Below the pieces are notes generated by a model, which saw only the letters and a program-made list of their open reading frames with translations, did not search any database and was not told the DNA's origin. Below are positions 39,501 to 46,412 of a stretch of 64,000 nt of DNA, piece by piece. Made by a program: the position numbers and the translations under genes. Origin of the DNA: Saccharothrix sp. ALI-22-I (GTDB lineage Bacteria; Actinomycetota; Actinomycetes; Mycobacteriales; Pseudonocardiaceae); NCBI RefSeq assembly GCF_001984175.1, contig NZ_MTQP01000069.1, positions 1 to 64,000 of the forward strand, given 5' to 3'. The first letter of the stretch is position 1. Every line of letters starts with the position of its first letter.

Positions 39501-40161
39501 GCTGATCCGGGAGATCCAGCCGACCGGACCGTACCGGCTGGGTGGATGGTCGTTCGGCGGCTGTCTGGCACACGAGATCGCCTGCCGGCTCCACGCGGCC
39601 GGTGAACGGGTGGACGCCATCGTGATGATCGACTCCGTCCGGCCGCTGCCGTCCCCGGATGTGCCGCCCGCCGACGTGCTGCGGCACCGGTTCGGCCGCT
39701 ACGTGGAGCACATCCAGCGGACGCACGGCGTCACGGTGGAGCTGCCGTGGGAGGAGCTGGCCGGGTTGGACGACGAAGGCCAGATCGACGCGGTGATCGC
39801 CGCCGTGACGGAGGCGGGCGTGCGGATGAGCGCCGGCGCGCTGCACCACCAGCGAACGTCCTATCTGGATGCGAGGACGGCAGAACGGTTCCAGCCCAAG
39901 CACTTCCCTGGTCAAGTGGTCTTCTACCGGGCGACGGTGCGGGAACACCTGACGACCGTGCTGGACCCGCGCTACCTGCGCACGCTGGACGACGACGATC
40001 TGGGCTGGTCGGACACCGTGGACCGGCTGGACATCGTCCCCGTGCCCGGGGACCACCTGTCCATGATCGACCCGCCGAACGTGGAGGTCCTGGCCGCGCA
40101 CCTCGACGCGCTGCTCGCCGACCTCCCCGTGCCTCGACCGGACGGGGCGAGCGGGCGATGA
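33595..40161 (+). CDS. Type I polyketide synthase, ACP-KS-AT-DH-KR-ACP-(inactive carrier)-TE
   Basis: A 2188-residue single-module synthase. Domains: N-terminal ACP (GLSSRDAV, Ser44, a Pks13-type motif); KS with Cys272 in TACSSSLV, His407 in EAHGTGT, His447 in NIGHTES; AT with Ser720 in GQSSGE; DH with His1009 (DHRVHDVPVLP) and Asp1164 (FDSCLQ); KR with GGLGGLG from 1461 and Ser1588/Tyr1602; ACP with Ser1753 in LGLDSLMAM; a second carrier-like domain near 1830-1900 where FFAVGGDAE has Ala1864 instead of the attachment serine; and a thioesterase with Ser1986 in GWSFGG. No ER is seen. ATG 33595 follows GAAGGTG. It likely takes an acyl chain from the divergent FAAL, extends and reduces it once or iteratively and releases it through the TE. 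Confidence 0.93.
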   Translation: MTGHTPSTEAGLRDWLVANIADTVGLAPEHVDVDRPLVELGLSSRDAVVLAGALGEVTGLDLPVSALWQHPTVARLARHLSDRTSGASDQTEVPVRSGLSAPGPDRADAGEAIAVIGLGCRLPGGVHGPDEFWSLLRDGRDAVRAAPLERWDAMPDGAPRWGGFLDDITGFDAEFFGITPHEAASMDPQQRLVLEVVQESLQHAAVSSDSLRGTATGVFVGISAGEYGAASAVDPARMSPWTATGGALSIAANRVSYLLDLRGPSMAVDTACSSSLVAVHQACQSLRSGESDTALVAGVNLLLTPALTVGFHRAGLLSEDGRCKPFDASADGIARAEGCAAVVLKRLSDARRDGDRVLAVIRGSAVNSDGRSNGLMAPNPRAQAELVRRAYRDAGVDPALVDYVEAHGTGTLLGDPIEAGALGEVLARDREPDRPLLIGSVKSNIGHTESAAGLVGLVKTVLAVQHGKIPPSLHFTEPNPHIDFTGLRVVTEPVVWPRYSGRVTAGISSFGFGGTNAHVVLEEPPATERAGVSDDAMHVMVLSGASDDRIRRHAEVVADWLDDNDNPLGDVAATLARRSGADRVRAAVVGRDRAEVIDRLRALATGQRTPGVVPTRPVRRGTDRAGTDRQLVWVFSGYGSGRPGMARGLLDAEPAFAAAVDEVDEVLRGHSAVSVRDLLVDPPEAMDMEQGQIALFGVQVGLAALWRSYGVRPAAVIGQSSGEVAAAVVGGALSLADGVRVAATRARLLARIDAVGSGAMAAVELARSEFDALAYDLPDLAVAVYAAPRRQTVAGPRAQIETLVRRTEAADRLATVLPLRTSGHTAAVEPVLAELRAELRGVRRREGGIPCYSTVTDGPPSFDAEYWAHHMRRAVRFTQAVAAAFADGHDGFLEISPHTIALSAIEETARDSDLPDLLLCGSLRRDQDDTTTFHTNRALLALDGSAPLPDAAITDVPAVPWQHVRHWLGPTPAAVGHPLLGAHAEVPGGVTHVWHTDVGLKALPWLSDHRVHDVPVLPGAAYTEIALAAAVEVLGVAARDLDVTEVVFEGLLALDDQVALSTVAEDDRRGGVRVEIHSKSAGGRWTRHATASVVPASPGELRAPVVRDGLAELPLYERVAESGLHYGPAFRGVRSVLAGDGLAVGAVAVTEEELSAHLPVTLFDSCLQVLAAAASEPLGVHVGRTYLPVGIGSVRVHGDPRQGVRCEAAVLAVDERDDELVGSVWLHDDADRLLVEATSVRVRVVDGSAVPVPLSELAFETRWERLALPPSSPGSHDWLLLTDHAAHPFVERFVELADAVGDRVRVGTTDSVRGVQRVSGVVLVPGEIGGPGMVEAAEREVAAAARVAAEVAAWQDPPRLWIATHEATAVGGGEPGSPGQAALRALVRVLAFEHPRLRASLVDLPRSGDAEALLAELRADQADDEVAWRGRDRHVARLRPAAISPPVTGAVVLPGSYLITGGLGGLGLVVAHWLAGLGATRIVLNGRRAATADSAAELAKIQATGTEVVVVTGDIAEPGVAERVVAAAVAGERRLRGVVHAAGALVDLPVERVDAESVRAAFGPKARGAWRLHEATEGLDLDWWVNFSSAAAMLGSPGQTPYAAANAWLDAFTAWRRSRGLVATTVDFGAWGQVGLARDTDNPLLRPISPAEGIQALEAILLADRPDTGVIRLDHQAAVDLFPELARRPFFSAVLVAPSAVEEDWPGPEALRDAPDAAALVLRRLRAVVGRVMGYADDQLSTTVALADLGLDSLMAMRARNAVEHDLGVQLPMPLLLRGATLDDVARHVTTTLGVAADDVPVETGFVGRQVAATSGVAGGVSVETGFVAPRDPTERWLAGLWAEALGRSRIDVTEDFFAVGGDAERAEVLFAAIRRRLGADVPTGLMAVPTVEGMADELRSAFEGVDGPVRVLRGSGGRPPLHLFHPAGGPTSVYQPLVELLGDDQPCYGYERLDDVDGLTAKAARYIELIREIQPTGPYRLGGWSFGGCLAHEIACRLHAAGERVDAIVMIDSVRPLPSPDVPPADVLRHRFGRYVEHIQRTHGVTVELPWEELAGLDDEGQIDAVIAAVTEAGVRMSAGALHHQRTSYLDARTAERFQPKHFPGQVVFYRATVREHLTTVLDPRYLRTLDDDDLGWSDTVDRLDIVPVPGDHLSMIDPPNVEVLAAHLDALLADLPVPRPDGASGR

Positions 40162-40428
40162 ACCGGATCTGGTCGCTGGTGAGCGGCGCCGTGCTCGTCG
40201 CCGGAACGCTCGTCGGCCACACCGCGTCCTTTGGTCACGCCGGTGTCGGGTCCGACCCGCCGGCCGGTCCGCCGCAGTCCGACATCCGCCTGGCCCAGCT
40301 CTACTCGTGGCGGCATCCGACGGCGTCCCCGGCGGGCGCCAACGATTGGACCTGCCGCACGAACCCGCGTCGTCCTCGGCCGGTTGTGCTGGTGCTCGGG
40401 ACCGGCTCCAACGCCTACTACGAGCGGG
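40158..40428 (+). pseudogene. N-terminal fragment of a secreted lipase
   Basis: ATG 40158 overlaps the PKS stop (ATGA). The product starts with a signal peptide, MNRIWSLVSGAVLVAGTLVG, and continues GANDWTCRTNPRRPRPVVLV with LGTGSNAYYE, the start of actinobacterial class-2 secreted lipases (NDWxCxP..HPRPVVLVHGT). The serine elbow and catalytic triad are absent because the sequence turns abruptly at about 40428 into a regulator fragment. Once probably an intact gene in the PKS operon. Confidence 0.65.
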
Positions 40429-40710
40429 CTGCTCGCCGGTCTGTTCGCCGGGAGGTTGGCCGGGCTACCGCGCGGCAAGGCTGGTCGGCTGACGGAGACG
40501 CTGGAGGCCTTGTTGGCGTCCAGGCACCGCACCGCGACCGAGGTGGCCACCGCGCTCGGCATCCACGCGCAGACGGCCCGGTACCGGCTGCGGCAGCTCG
40601 ACCGGATGCTCGGCGATCGGCTGGACGACCCGTCGTTCCGGTTGCACCTGCAGCTCTCGTTGCGCGCCGCCAGGCTGCGATCCGATTTCCCGACAACAAG
40701 CAGTCAATAG
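40429..40710 (+). pseudogene. C-terminal fragment of a PucR/CdaR-type regulator
   Basis: In a different frame from the lipase fragment, the sequence encodes GLLAGLFAGRLAGL, RLTETLEALLASRHRTATEV, ATALGIHAQTARYRLRQLDR and a DDPSFRLHLQLSLRAARL ending. This is the helix-turn-helix end of PucR/CdaR-type regulators. The N-terminal sensing part is missing and the join to the lipase fragment is abrupt, so it is a remnant. It ends before the promoter of the polyester-hydrolase-like gene. Confidence 0.7.
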
Positions 40711-40770
40711 CGTGACAAGCACGTCGAGCATCTTTGTCAATTGACTGCACTATTCACCGGAGGCTATTCA
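40700..40770 (+). promoter_or_regulatory. Probable promoter of the polyester-hydrolase-like gene
   Basis: TTGACT (40741-40746) and TATTCA (40765-40770) are separated by 18 bp. The -35 overlaps the palindrome GTCAATTGAC (40736-40745), and GCAGTCAAT (40700-40708) mirrors ATTGACTGC (40740-40748). CTATTCAC is also repeated (from 40750 and 40764). The dyads may be a regulator site. Confidence 0.5.
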
Positions 40771-40839
40771 CAGCATACAGCGACACCGCTAGTCTCCAAT
40801 TCCGGAGTCCCCTTTCAGCGTCGAAGGAGTTCAATTCCC

Positions 40840-41706
40840 GTGCGCCTCCAGAAATTCTCCCTGCCATTCTCCGTGGCCGCTGCGGCATTGACCGCGACCG
40901 CATTGTTCGTCTCACCGCAGGCGACAGCCGACCCGACCGCGTTCGCCGTGCACGGGCCGGATCCGACAGCGCAGTCCGTGCAGGCCCAACGCGGTCCGTA
41001 CGCCACCTCCCGGACGACCGTCTCGTCGGGTACCGGCTTCAACCGGGGCACCATCTACTACCCCACCACCACCAGCGAGGGCACGTTCAGCGCGGTGGCG
41101 GTCATCCCGGGCTTCACCGAGAGCGAGTCCACGATGTCGTGGTACGGCACCACGTTGTCCTCGCACGGGTTCGTGGTGTTCACCCTGGAGGCCGAGGGCG
41201 GGCTCGACTTCCCCGACGCCCGCGCCGACCAGCTGCTCGCGGCGCTGGACTACCTGGTGAACTCGTCGTCGGTGCGCGACCGGGTCGACCGCAACCGGCT
41301 CGGCGTGATGGGCCACTCGATGGGCGGCGGCGGCACGCTGGAGGCGGCGAACGAGCGCCCGTCGCTGCGGGCGGCGATCCCGCTGGCGGCGTGGCACAAC
41401 ACCAAGAACTTCCCGCAGGTGCAGGCCGCGACACTGGTCATCAGCGCCGAGGGTGACAGCGTGGCCTCGCCCGCCAGCCACTCGGAGCCGTTCTACCAGG
41501 GCCTGCGGTCGGCGGAGAAGGCGTATCTGGAGCTGAACAACGGCAACCACTTCACCACCAATTCCTACACGCCGACCGTCACCAAGTACGCGGTGTCGTG
41601 GCTGAAGCGGTTCCTGGACGACGACACCCGCTACAGCCAATTCCTGTGCCCGCCTCCGCCGCCGGACTCGAACATCAACGAATACCGCCACACCTGCCCG
41701 GTCTGA
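40840..41706 (+). CDS. Secreted cutinase / polyester (PET)-hydrolase homologue
   Basis: A 288-residue exported alpha/beta hydrolase of the dienelactone-hydrolase-like cutinase group (LCC, TfCut2). After a signal peptide (1-30) come RGPYATSRTTVSSGTGFNRG and IYYPTTTSEG, the nucleophile elbow GHSMGGGGTL, the aspartate loop VISAEGDSVASPASH, the histidine in NNGNHFTTNS and the C-terminal TKYAVSWLKRFLDDDTRYSQ FLC with a final paired cysteine. The Trp of the aromatic clamp is in AAWHNTKNF; the oxyanion-side residue is Phe (PGFTES) where LCC has Tyr. GTG 40840 has AAGGAG ten bases upstream. Natural substrate is probably cutin or another polyester. Confidence 0.88.
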   Translation: MRLQKFSLPFSVAAAALTATALFVSPQATADPTAFAVHGPDPTAQSVQAQRGPYATSRTTVSSGTGFNRGTIYYPTTTSEGTFSAVAVIPGFTESESTMSWYGTTLSSHGFVVFTLEAEGGLDFPDARADQLLAALDYLVNSSSVRDRVDRNRLGVMGHSMGGGGTLEAANERPSLRAAIPLAAWHNTKNFPQVQAATLVISAEGDSVASPASHSEPFYQGLRSAEKAYLELNNGNHFTTNSYTPTVTKYAVSWLKRFLDDDTRYSQFLCPPPPPDSNINEYRHTCPV

Positions 41707-41744
41707 TCGGACACGGTCTGATCGGGCCGACCGGTCCGATCACG

Positions 41745-41773
41745 CACGGGGCCGGATCTCCTCCGGCCCCGTG
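41745..41773 (+). terminator. Terminator after the polyester-hydrolase-like gene
   Basis: CACGGGGCCGG (41745-41755) pairs perfectly with CCGGCCCCGTG (41763-41773) across a 7-base loop, 39 bp after the stop. Confidence 0.8.
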
Positions 41774-41823
41774 TCGTGAGAACTCCGGAAAACTTCGAGA
41801 GAAAGTCTGAGAGAAGGCAGACG

Positions 41824-43266
41824 ATGACCCAGATCTTCCGACGATCCACCGCCGCCGTGGCGGTGGCGGTGTCAACGGTCGCCGCACTGGTGCTCCCGGT
41901 GCCGACCGCCTCCGCCGCCGCGCCGACGGCCGACGTGCCGACCGCCGCCGTGCCGACGCCGCAGGTGCGAGAGATACCGTCCACGGCGGGCCGGGGGTTC
42001 GCGGCCAGTGGCTCCCACGGCGTGCTCGACCTCGCCGGGCGCGGCTACCGCGAGCACGAGTACTTCATGTCCGGCACGGCGAGCACCTACCGGGCGGAAG
42101 GGCTCTGGACCGAGAACGGTCGGTGGCGCGCCGTCGTGGACGGGGCCGGTGTCGGGTACACCACCAGGATGGTGGTGGTGCGCCCGAACAACATGGCCGC
42201 GTTCAGCGGGACGGTGGTCGTCGAGTGGCTGAACGTGAGCTTCGGCGTTGATATCCCGGTGGATTTCTCCCAGTCGTATGAGTACTTCGCGCGTCAGGGC
42301 ATCGTCTACGTCGGCCTGACGACCCAGGGGGTTGGTGCGCAGGCGCTGACCCAGATCGACCCGGCGCGGTACGCGGGGGTGTCGATTCCCGACGACGCGG
42401 CGTCCTACGACATCATGTCCCAAGCGGCGCAAGCGATCCGGAGCGCACCGGCGTTGCTCGGCGGGGCCACTGCGCGCACTGTGCTGGCCACTGGGCACTC
42501 CCAGTCGGCGTTCCGGCTGACCACGTATGCGAACGCGATCCAGCCGCTGCACGGTGTTTACGACGGGATCATGCTGCACGGCAGGGCGGGCGGTGCGGCG
42601 CCGATCAACGGCGACTCGTTCCTGACGATTACCGCCCGGATTCGTGAGGACCTGTCGGTGCCGGTCTTCACGCTCCAGGCCGAGACCGACATCGTCGCCT
42701 CTTCCTCGGTGCGCCAGGACACTGCCCGGGTGCGCACGTGGGAGGTCGCGGGTACCGCTCACGCGGACCAGTACGGCGTGGATCTGTACAACGCGGCCAA
42801 CGCTCGTGACAAGGCGATCAACGACGGCGCGCCTACCGTGTGCGATGACCCGATCAACTCGATGACGTTCCGGTATGCGCAGAACGCGGCGTACGACCAC
42901 CTGATCCGGTGGGCCCGAGGTGGTGCCGCTCCACCTACCGCGACGCCGATCCGCACACTGCTCGGTGTGATTGTGGTTCGGGATCAGGACAACAACGCTC
43001 AGGGTGGGGTGCGGCTGCCGGATCTGGACGTGCCGGTGGCGACGTACGGGCCGAACAACAGTGGTGGGAACGTTGCTGCTGCGTGCATGTTGTTGGGGCG
43101 GACCACTCCGTTCACTCCGGCGCGTATCGGCGAGTTGTACCCAGACCACGCCACGTATGTCGCTCGTTTTACGGCGGCTGCGGATCGGGCTGTGCGGGCG
43201 GGGGTCATGCTTCCGGTCGATCGCAACGAGGCCGTGGCGCGAGCTGCTGCGGCGCCTGTGCCGTGA
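41824..43266 (+). CDS. Secreted alpha/beta-hydrolase-domain protein
   Basis: A 480-residue exported protein with a signal peptide (about 1-32) and the large 'alpha/beta hydrolase domain' family layout: HEYFMSGTASTYRAEG, VVEWLNVSFGVDIPVDFSQS, the elbow ATGHSQSAFRLTTYANAI with a GHSQS nucleophile motif, an Asp in VFTLQAETDIVASSS and a His in GTAHADQYG. Substrate unknown; the family includes poorly studied esterases. ATG 41824 is preceded by AGAAGG. It follows the polyester-hydrolase-like gene after a terminator and may serve related ester breakdown outside the cell. Confidence 0.8.
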   Translation: MTQIFRRSTAAVAVAVSTVAALVLPVPTASAAAPTADVPTAAVPTPQVREIPSTAGRGFAASGSHGVLDLAGRGYREHEYFMSGTASTYRAEGLWTENGRWRAVVDGAGVGYTTRMVVVRPNNMAAFSGTVVVEWLNVSFGVDIPVDFSQSYEYFARQGIVYVGLTTQGVGAQALTQIDPARYAGVSIPDDAASYDIMSQAAQAIRSAPALLGGATARTVLATGHSQSAFRLTTYANAIQPLHGVYDGIMLHGRAGGAAPINGDSFLTITARIREDLSVPVFTLQAETDIVASSSVRQDTARVRTWEVAGTAHADQYGVDLYNAANARDKAINDGAPTVCDDPINSMTFRYAQNAAYDHLIRWARGGAAPPTATPIRTLLGVIVVRDQDNNAQGGVRLPDLDVPVATYGPNNSGGNVAAACMLLGRTTPFTPARIGELYPDHATYVARFTAAADRAVRAGVMLPVDRNEAVARAAAAPVP

Positions 43267-43308
43267 TGGTGTGAGCTGTTGGGTTTGGTGATGCCCGGGG
43301 TCTCGTCC

Positions 43309-43442
43309 GGCTCGATTTGACATGGGGCCCTTACGGGCACCGAAGGCAGGCCGTAGCCGGCAGGCTTGGCGGGGAAGAGCGTCCCGCCAAGCCTGCCGGC
43401 TACGACCAGACTAAGGCACCCGAACCCATGTCAAATCGAGCC
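43309..43442. mobile_element. MITE-like 134-bp nested inverted-repeat element
   Basis: Outer arms of 18 bp, GGCTCGATTTGACATGGG (43309-43326) and CCCATGTCAAATCGAGCC (43425-43442), are perfect inverted repeats. Inside them are perfect 22-bp arms, 43352-43373 and 43383-43404, around a 9-base loop. No protein is encoded. TCGTC occurs next to both outer ends (one base off on the left), a possible target duplication. The size and structure suit a miniature transposable element; a structured RNA or strong bidirectional terminator is the alternative. Confidence 0.6.
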
Positions 43443-43486
43443 TCGTCGGCCACCTGCGGGTCCGTCGGGGTGTCGATCAGGTTGTC

Positions 43487-43579
43487 TCAGAAGCGGATCA
43501 GGGCAGTGCCGGTGATGAACTCGTAGGCGAAGTTGATGCAGGCGCTCTTGTGCCAGGTGGCTTCGGTCGGACCCGTCAT
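43487..43579 (-). pseudogene. Short remnant with DUF397-like start
   Basis: A 30-codon frame starting MTGPTEATWHKSACINFAY has GGAG five bases upstream. MTGP..TWHKS resembles the start of DUF397 proteins, but the usual continuation is absent and a stop follows ITGTALIRF. It is in the same frame as, and downstream of, the truncated TetR gene. Weakly supported. Confidence 0.3.
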
Positions 43580-43618
43580 GTGCTCCAGCTCCTCATCGAC
43601 TTCGTTTGGGGCCGACGA

Positions 43619-43975
43619 TCAGCCGAGTGGGGTGTCCTTGTCGCGCAGAGCTTCCAGGGCCGGCGCGTACATGCGGGACTTGATGGTGCCCAGGGTCGGG
43701 CCGGCCTTGCCCGCCTGTGCGTGGGCGAGTTCGATCGCGGTCGTGCGGACTGCGTCCTCGTGCACTGCGTGGTCGACGATGGCGGCGTCGAGCGCCACCG
43801 CCTCGTCGATCAGCTGCGCCCGTCCACCGGGGAAGTGGTGGTACACCGAGCCGCGAGGGGCACCGCTGTGCGCGAGCACGCGGTCGATGCTCGTGGCGGC
43901 GGCCCCGTACTCCCGCAGCAACGCGGCGGCACTGAGCACCATCCGCTGCCGACTGTCGCTCTTGCGTGGGCTCAT
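43619..43975 (-). pseudogene. TetR-family regulator, truncated
   Basis: The N-terminal helix-turn-helix is intact (LLREYGAAATSIDRVLAHSG, APRGSVYHHFPGGRAQLI), with the TetR layout expected for the first 60 residues. After a short helical stretch the protein ends at residue 118 with LEALRDKDTPLG, whereas family members have about 190. Either a 3' deletion occurred or this is a DNA-binding stub. A dyad at 44011-44026, upstream of ATG 43975, could be its operator. No obvious target gene is left next to it. Confidence 0.6.
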
Positions 43976-44010
43976 CCACCCACCGCCCTCCTGACTACCG
44001 GCCGGTAACT

Positions 44011-44026
44011 TATGCTACATGGCATA
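44011..44026. promoter_or_regulatory. Dyad upstream of the truncated TetR gene
   Basis: TATGC-TACATG-GCATA (44011-44026) lies 36 bp before the start codon in a locally AT-rich stretch; ACCGGCCGGT is next to it at 43997-44006. A possible TetR operator. Confidence 0.4.
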
Positions 44027-44123
44027 GAACATGCAACCGGTTCACGAGAGCGTTGATCCGCCACTGGTCCACAGGGGTGCGGCGGGCGGATCTCGGGAAG
44101 ACCCGATGGAGAACGGCGCCGGC

Positions 44124-45797
44124 CTACTTCTTGGGCGTGACGGTGATGGGCACTTCCACCGCCACCGGCGGGCCGGAGCCCGCTGTGACGGTGCCGCTCA
44201 TCGTGCCGCTGACCGCCTTGGGACCGGCGAGTAAGCGGAAGTTGAACGTCACCGTGCCACCGGGGGGCAGGTCCTGCTCGGCCGTGCACGTCACCGTGCC
44301 TTTGCCGGCCGGGCAGCCGACGGTCTGCTCCTGCGCGCCGTCCAACGACAGCAGCGGCTCGGCCCGGAAGTTGTTGCCCGGCCCGACCACCTGGACACCC
44401 TCGGGCAGGGACAGCACGAGTACCGCGGGCGGAAGGGAAGTCGAGCCGGTGTTGCGGATGGTGACGGGCATGTCGACGGGAGGTCCGCCGGTGCCCATCT
44501 CGAATCCGGCGGGCACGATCGGCACCAACGGCTCGCTCAGCGGCTCGGCGTCGGTGGACGTTCCCGTCGGGGCCGAGCCGGACGGGTCGGACGGGTCGGA
44601 CGGGTCGTTCGCGGAGCCGGTCGTGGTCGACGTCGTGCCGGACAACGTGGTCGGCGTGGACGGAGTGCCCGAAGTCGGGGCGGGCGCCTGCTGGTCGAGC
44701 CGCACCGTGGGCGGCTGGGTCTCACTCGGCGGCACGAGCGCTTGCGGCTCGGTGTTCAGGCCCCACACCACGGCGACCACCACCGCCGTGGTCGACGCCG
44801 CGACGCCGATCCACTGCGATGTCGCCGCCGTGACCGAGTTGGCCGCCGCGCCGGCGACGGCCGTGCTCGCCTTCGCCGCGCCCGCGGTCGAGGCCAGGTA
44901 GCCGGCGACGCCCGACCCCAGGACTAAGGGCGCGACGACAGCGCGCAGCGTGCCGTTGACGTCGGCCAGTTCGGCGGCCAGGGCGCGGCAACTCGGGCAC
45001 TCGTCCAGGTGCGCCTCGACGTGCGCGGTCTCCCGCCTGGTGAGGCCGCCGCGGGTCCACGCGCCCAGCTTGGCGACGGAGGCGCGGCAGCGGTTGGTGG
45101 GGTTGTGCGCCAGGTGTGCCTGGAGGTAGGCGGTCTTGAGTCCTTCGCGGGCCCGGTAGGCCAACGCGGACGCGCCGTTGGCGGTCAGGCCCAGCAGCGG
45201 GGCGACCTCGGCGGCCGACTGGCCCTCGATCTCGGTCTGCCACAACACCGTCTGCCACCGTTCGGGCAGGCTGGCGAACGCCCTGCTGGCCAGGGACCGC
45301 TCCAGCGTCGCCACGGCCGGGTCGTGGAAGGGCACGGTGGTGACCTTCTCGACGCCCGACACGGCCTCCACGTCGTCGGAGAGCTTGAGCCGCTTGTCCT
45401 TGCGGGTCTTGTCGTACGCGGTGTGCCGCAACGCGGTCAGCAGGTAGGCGCGGAACGCCGAGTCCGGCCCGCCGCCCGCCCGCAACGTGTCGAGGACCTT
45501 GGCGAACGCGTCCGAGACCAGGTCGTCGGCCTCGGCGCCGGACCTGGCCAGGTTCCGGGCCAGGTTCCGGGCGGCGCCGACGTGCCGTTCGAACAGTTGC
45601 CCGTAAGCCTGGATCGCCCCGCCGCGCACGGCCTGGATCAGCTCGGCGTCGGACGGCGGCAGGGCGGAGGTCCGCTGTGCTCGCGGTGTCGACGCCCCCG
45701 ACTCCGGCTGGAGGGCTTGGTCGAGGTCGTCGCGCAGCGCGGCCATGTCGGCGGTTTCCCACCGGTCCAGGTCGTGCTCGCCGGGATGCCCGATCAA
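44124..45797 (-). CDS. ECF sigma factor fused to zinc finger, membrane and extracellular domains
   Basis: A 557-residue single polypeptide. Residues about 48-230 are an ECF sigma factor: region 2 with YGQLFERHVGAARNLARNLA and AEADDLVSDAFAKVLDTLRA, region 4 with LPERWQTVLWQTEIEGQSAA. Then a zinc-finger of the anti-sigma type, ETAHVEAHLDECPSCRALAA (HxxxCxxC), a hydrophobic region (about 285-345), a Thr/Pro/Ser-rich linker and an outer domain of about 140 residues of the DUF11/beta-sandwich kind (MPVTIRNTGSTSLPPAVLVL). TTG 45797 was chosen for AAGGAG nine bases upstream. It would tether a sigma factor to the membrane with its own sensor, perhaps of cell-wall or polysaccharide state. Confidence 0.88.
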   Translation of the reverse strand: MIGHPGEHDLDRWETADMAALRDDLDQALQPESGASTPRAQRTSALPPSDAELIQAVRGGAIQAYGQLFERHVGAARNLARNLARSGAEADDLVSDAFAKVLDTLRAGGGPDSAFRAYLLTALRHTAYDKTRKDKRLKLSDDVEAVSGVEKVTTVPFHDPAVATLERSLASRAFASLPERWQTVLWQTEIEGQSAAEVAPLLGLTANGASALAYRAREGLKTAYLQAHLAHNPTNRCRASVAKLGAWTRGGLTRRETAHVEAHLDECPSCRALAAELADVNGTLRAVVAPLVLGSGVAGYLASTAGAAKASTAVAGAAANSVTAATSQWIGVAASTTAVVVAVVWGLNTEPQALVPPSETQPPTVRLDQQAPAPTSGTPSTPTTLSGTTSTTTGSANDPSDPSDPSGSAPTGTSTDAEPLSEPLVPIVPAGFEMGTGGPPVDMPVTIRNTGSTSLPPAVLVLSLPEGVQVVGPGNNFRAEPLLSLDGAQEQTVGCPAGKGTVTCTAEQDLPPGGTVTFNFRLLAGPKAVSGTMSGTVTAGSGPPVAVEVPITVTPKK

Positions 45798-46412
45798 GCG
45801 GACGGCTCCTTCCCCAGCACCGTATTGCCAGCCAGTGCGATGCGGACCTTATCGAAGGGTCGGCCGCAAGTTTCATCGAGATACCCTCGGCGCGCCAACC
45901 CCTTGCACCTTGCACTCCCAGTGCGCCGGGATCGAGGGCTCGGACGATGTCGCCGACGTAAAAGTTTCGAAAGTGCAGGCGAATCGTTTCGACACCCATC
46001 GTCACCCCGGTACCGCCGAACGGCGGCCGGCGCCCCGTGTCGAGCATCATGATCAGCCCGACGTCGCCGTTTCCGCACACTGCGACCGTGACGGGGAGCA
46101 TCGCGGACGGTCGTCGAGATGAGCGCGACGGCCGCCCGGCTGCTCATGGTTCTCGCCGCCGGCGACACACCGACACCGTCCCGGATCGAGTTGGCGACGA
46201 TGCTCGTCGTGCGTGACAGCACCGCACCACCGGCCTGAACGCGCGGGGGGCGTCACACCGGGTATTGAGACGGTGTGCGTCCCTCTGGGCCTTGTCAACC
46301 GAACTGTTTCGCTCAATACTCCTAAATGTTTCAGCGCCGGAACACGAGTAGGGCACAGGGGATTCCCCCGGTGCCTCCCACATCCATGCCTCGTTCCGGA
46401 GGACTGACACAC
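45798..46412. promoter_or_regulatory. 615-bp divergent intergenic region (sigma fusion / CE1 esterase)
   Basis: No convincing gene. On the minus strand AAACTT (45962-45967) and CGTC (45943-45946), 15 bp apart, resemble an ECF promoter and could allow the sigma fusion to drive itself. On the plus side GTATTGAG (46262-46269) and CTCAATAC (46312-46319) are inverted repeats, and CGAACTGTTTCG (46300-46311) is a short dyad of the kind bound by LacI regulators; both precede the esterase gene. A 39-codon plus frame at 46119-46238 (MSATAARLLMVLAAGD) could be a remnant but has no recognisable family. Confidence 0.4.

Noticed and set aside
46119-46238. 39-codon plus-strand frame starting MSATAARLLMVLAAGD
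   Set aside because: No ribosome-binding site of quality and no recognisable family; kept only as a note in the intergenic entry.
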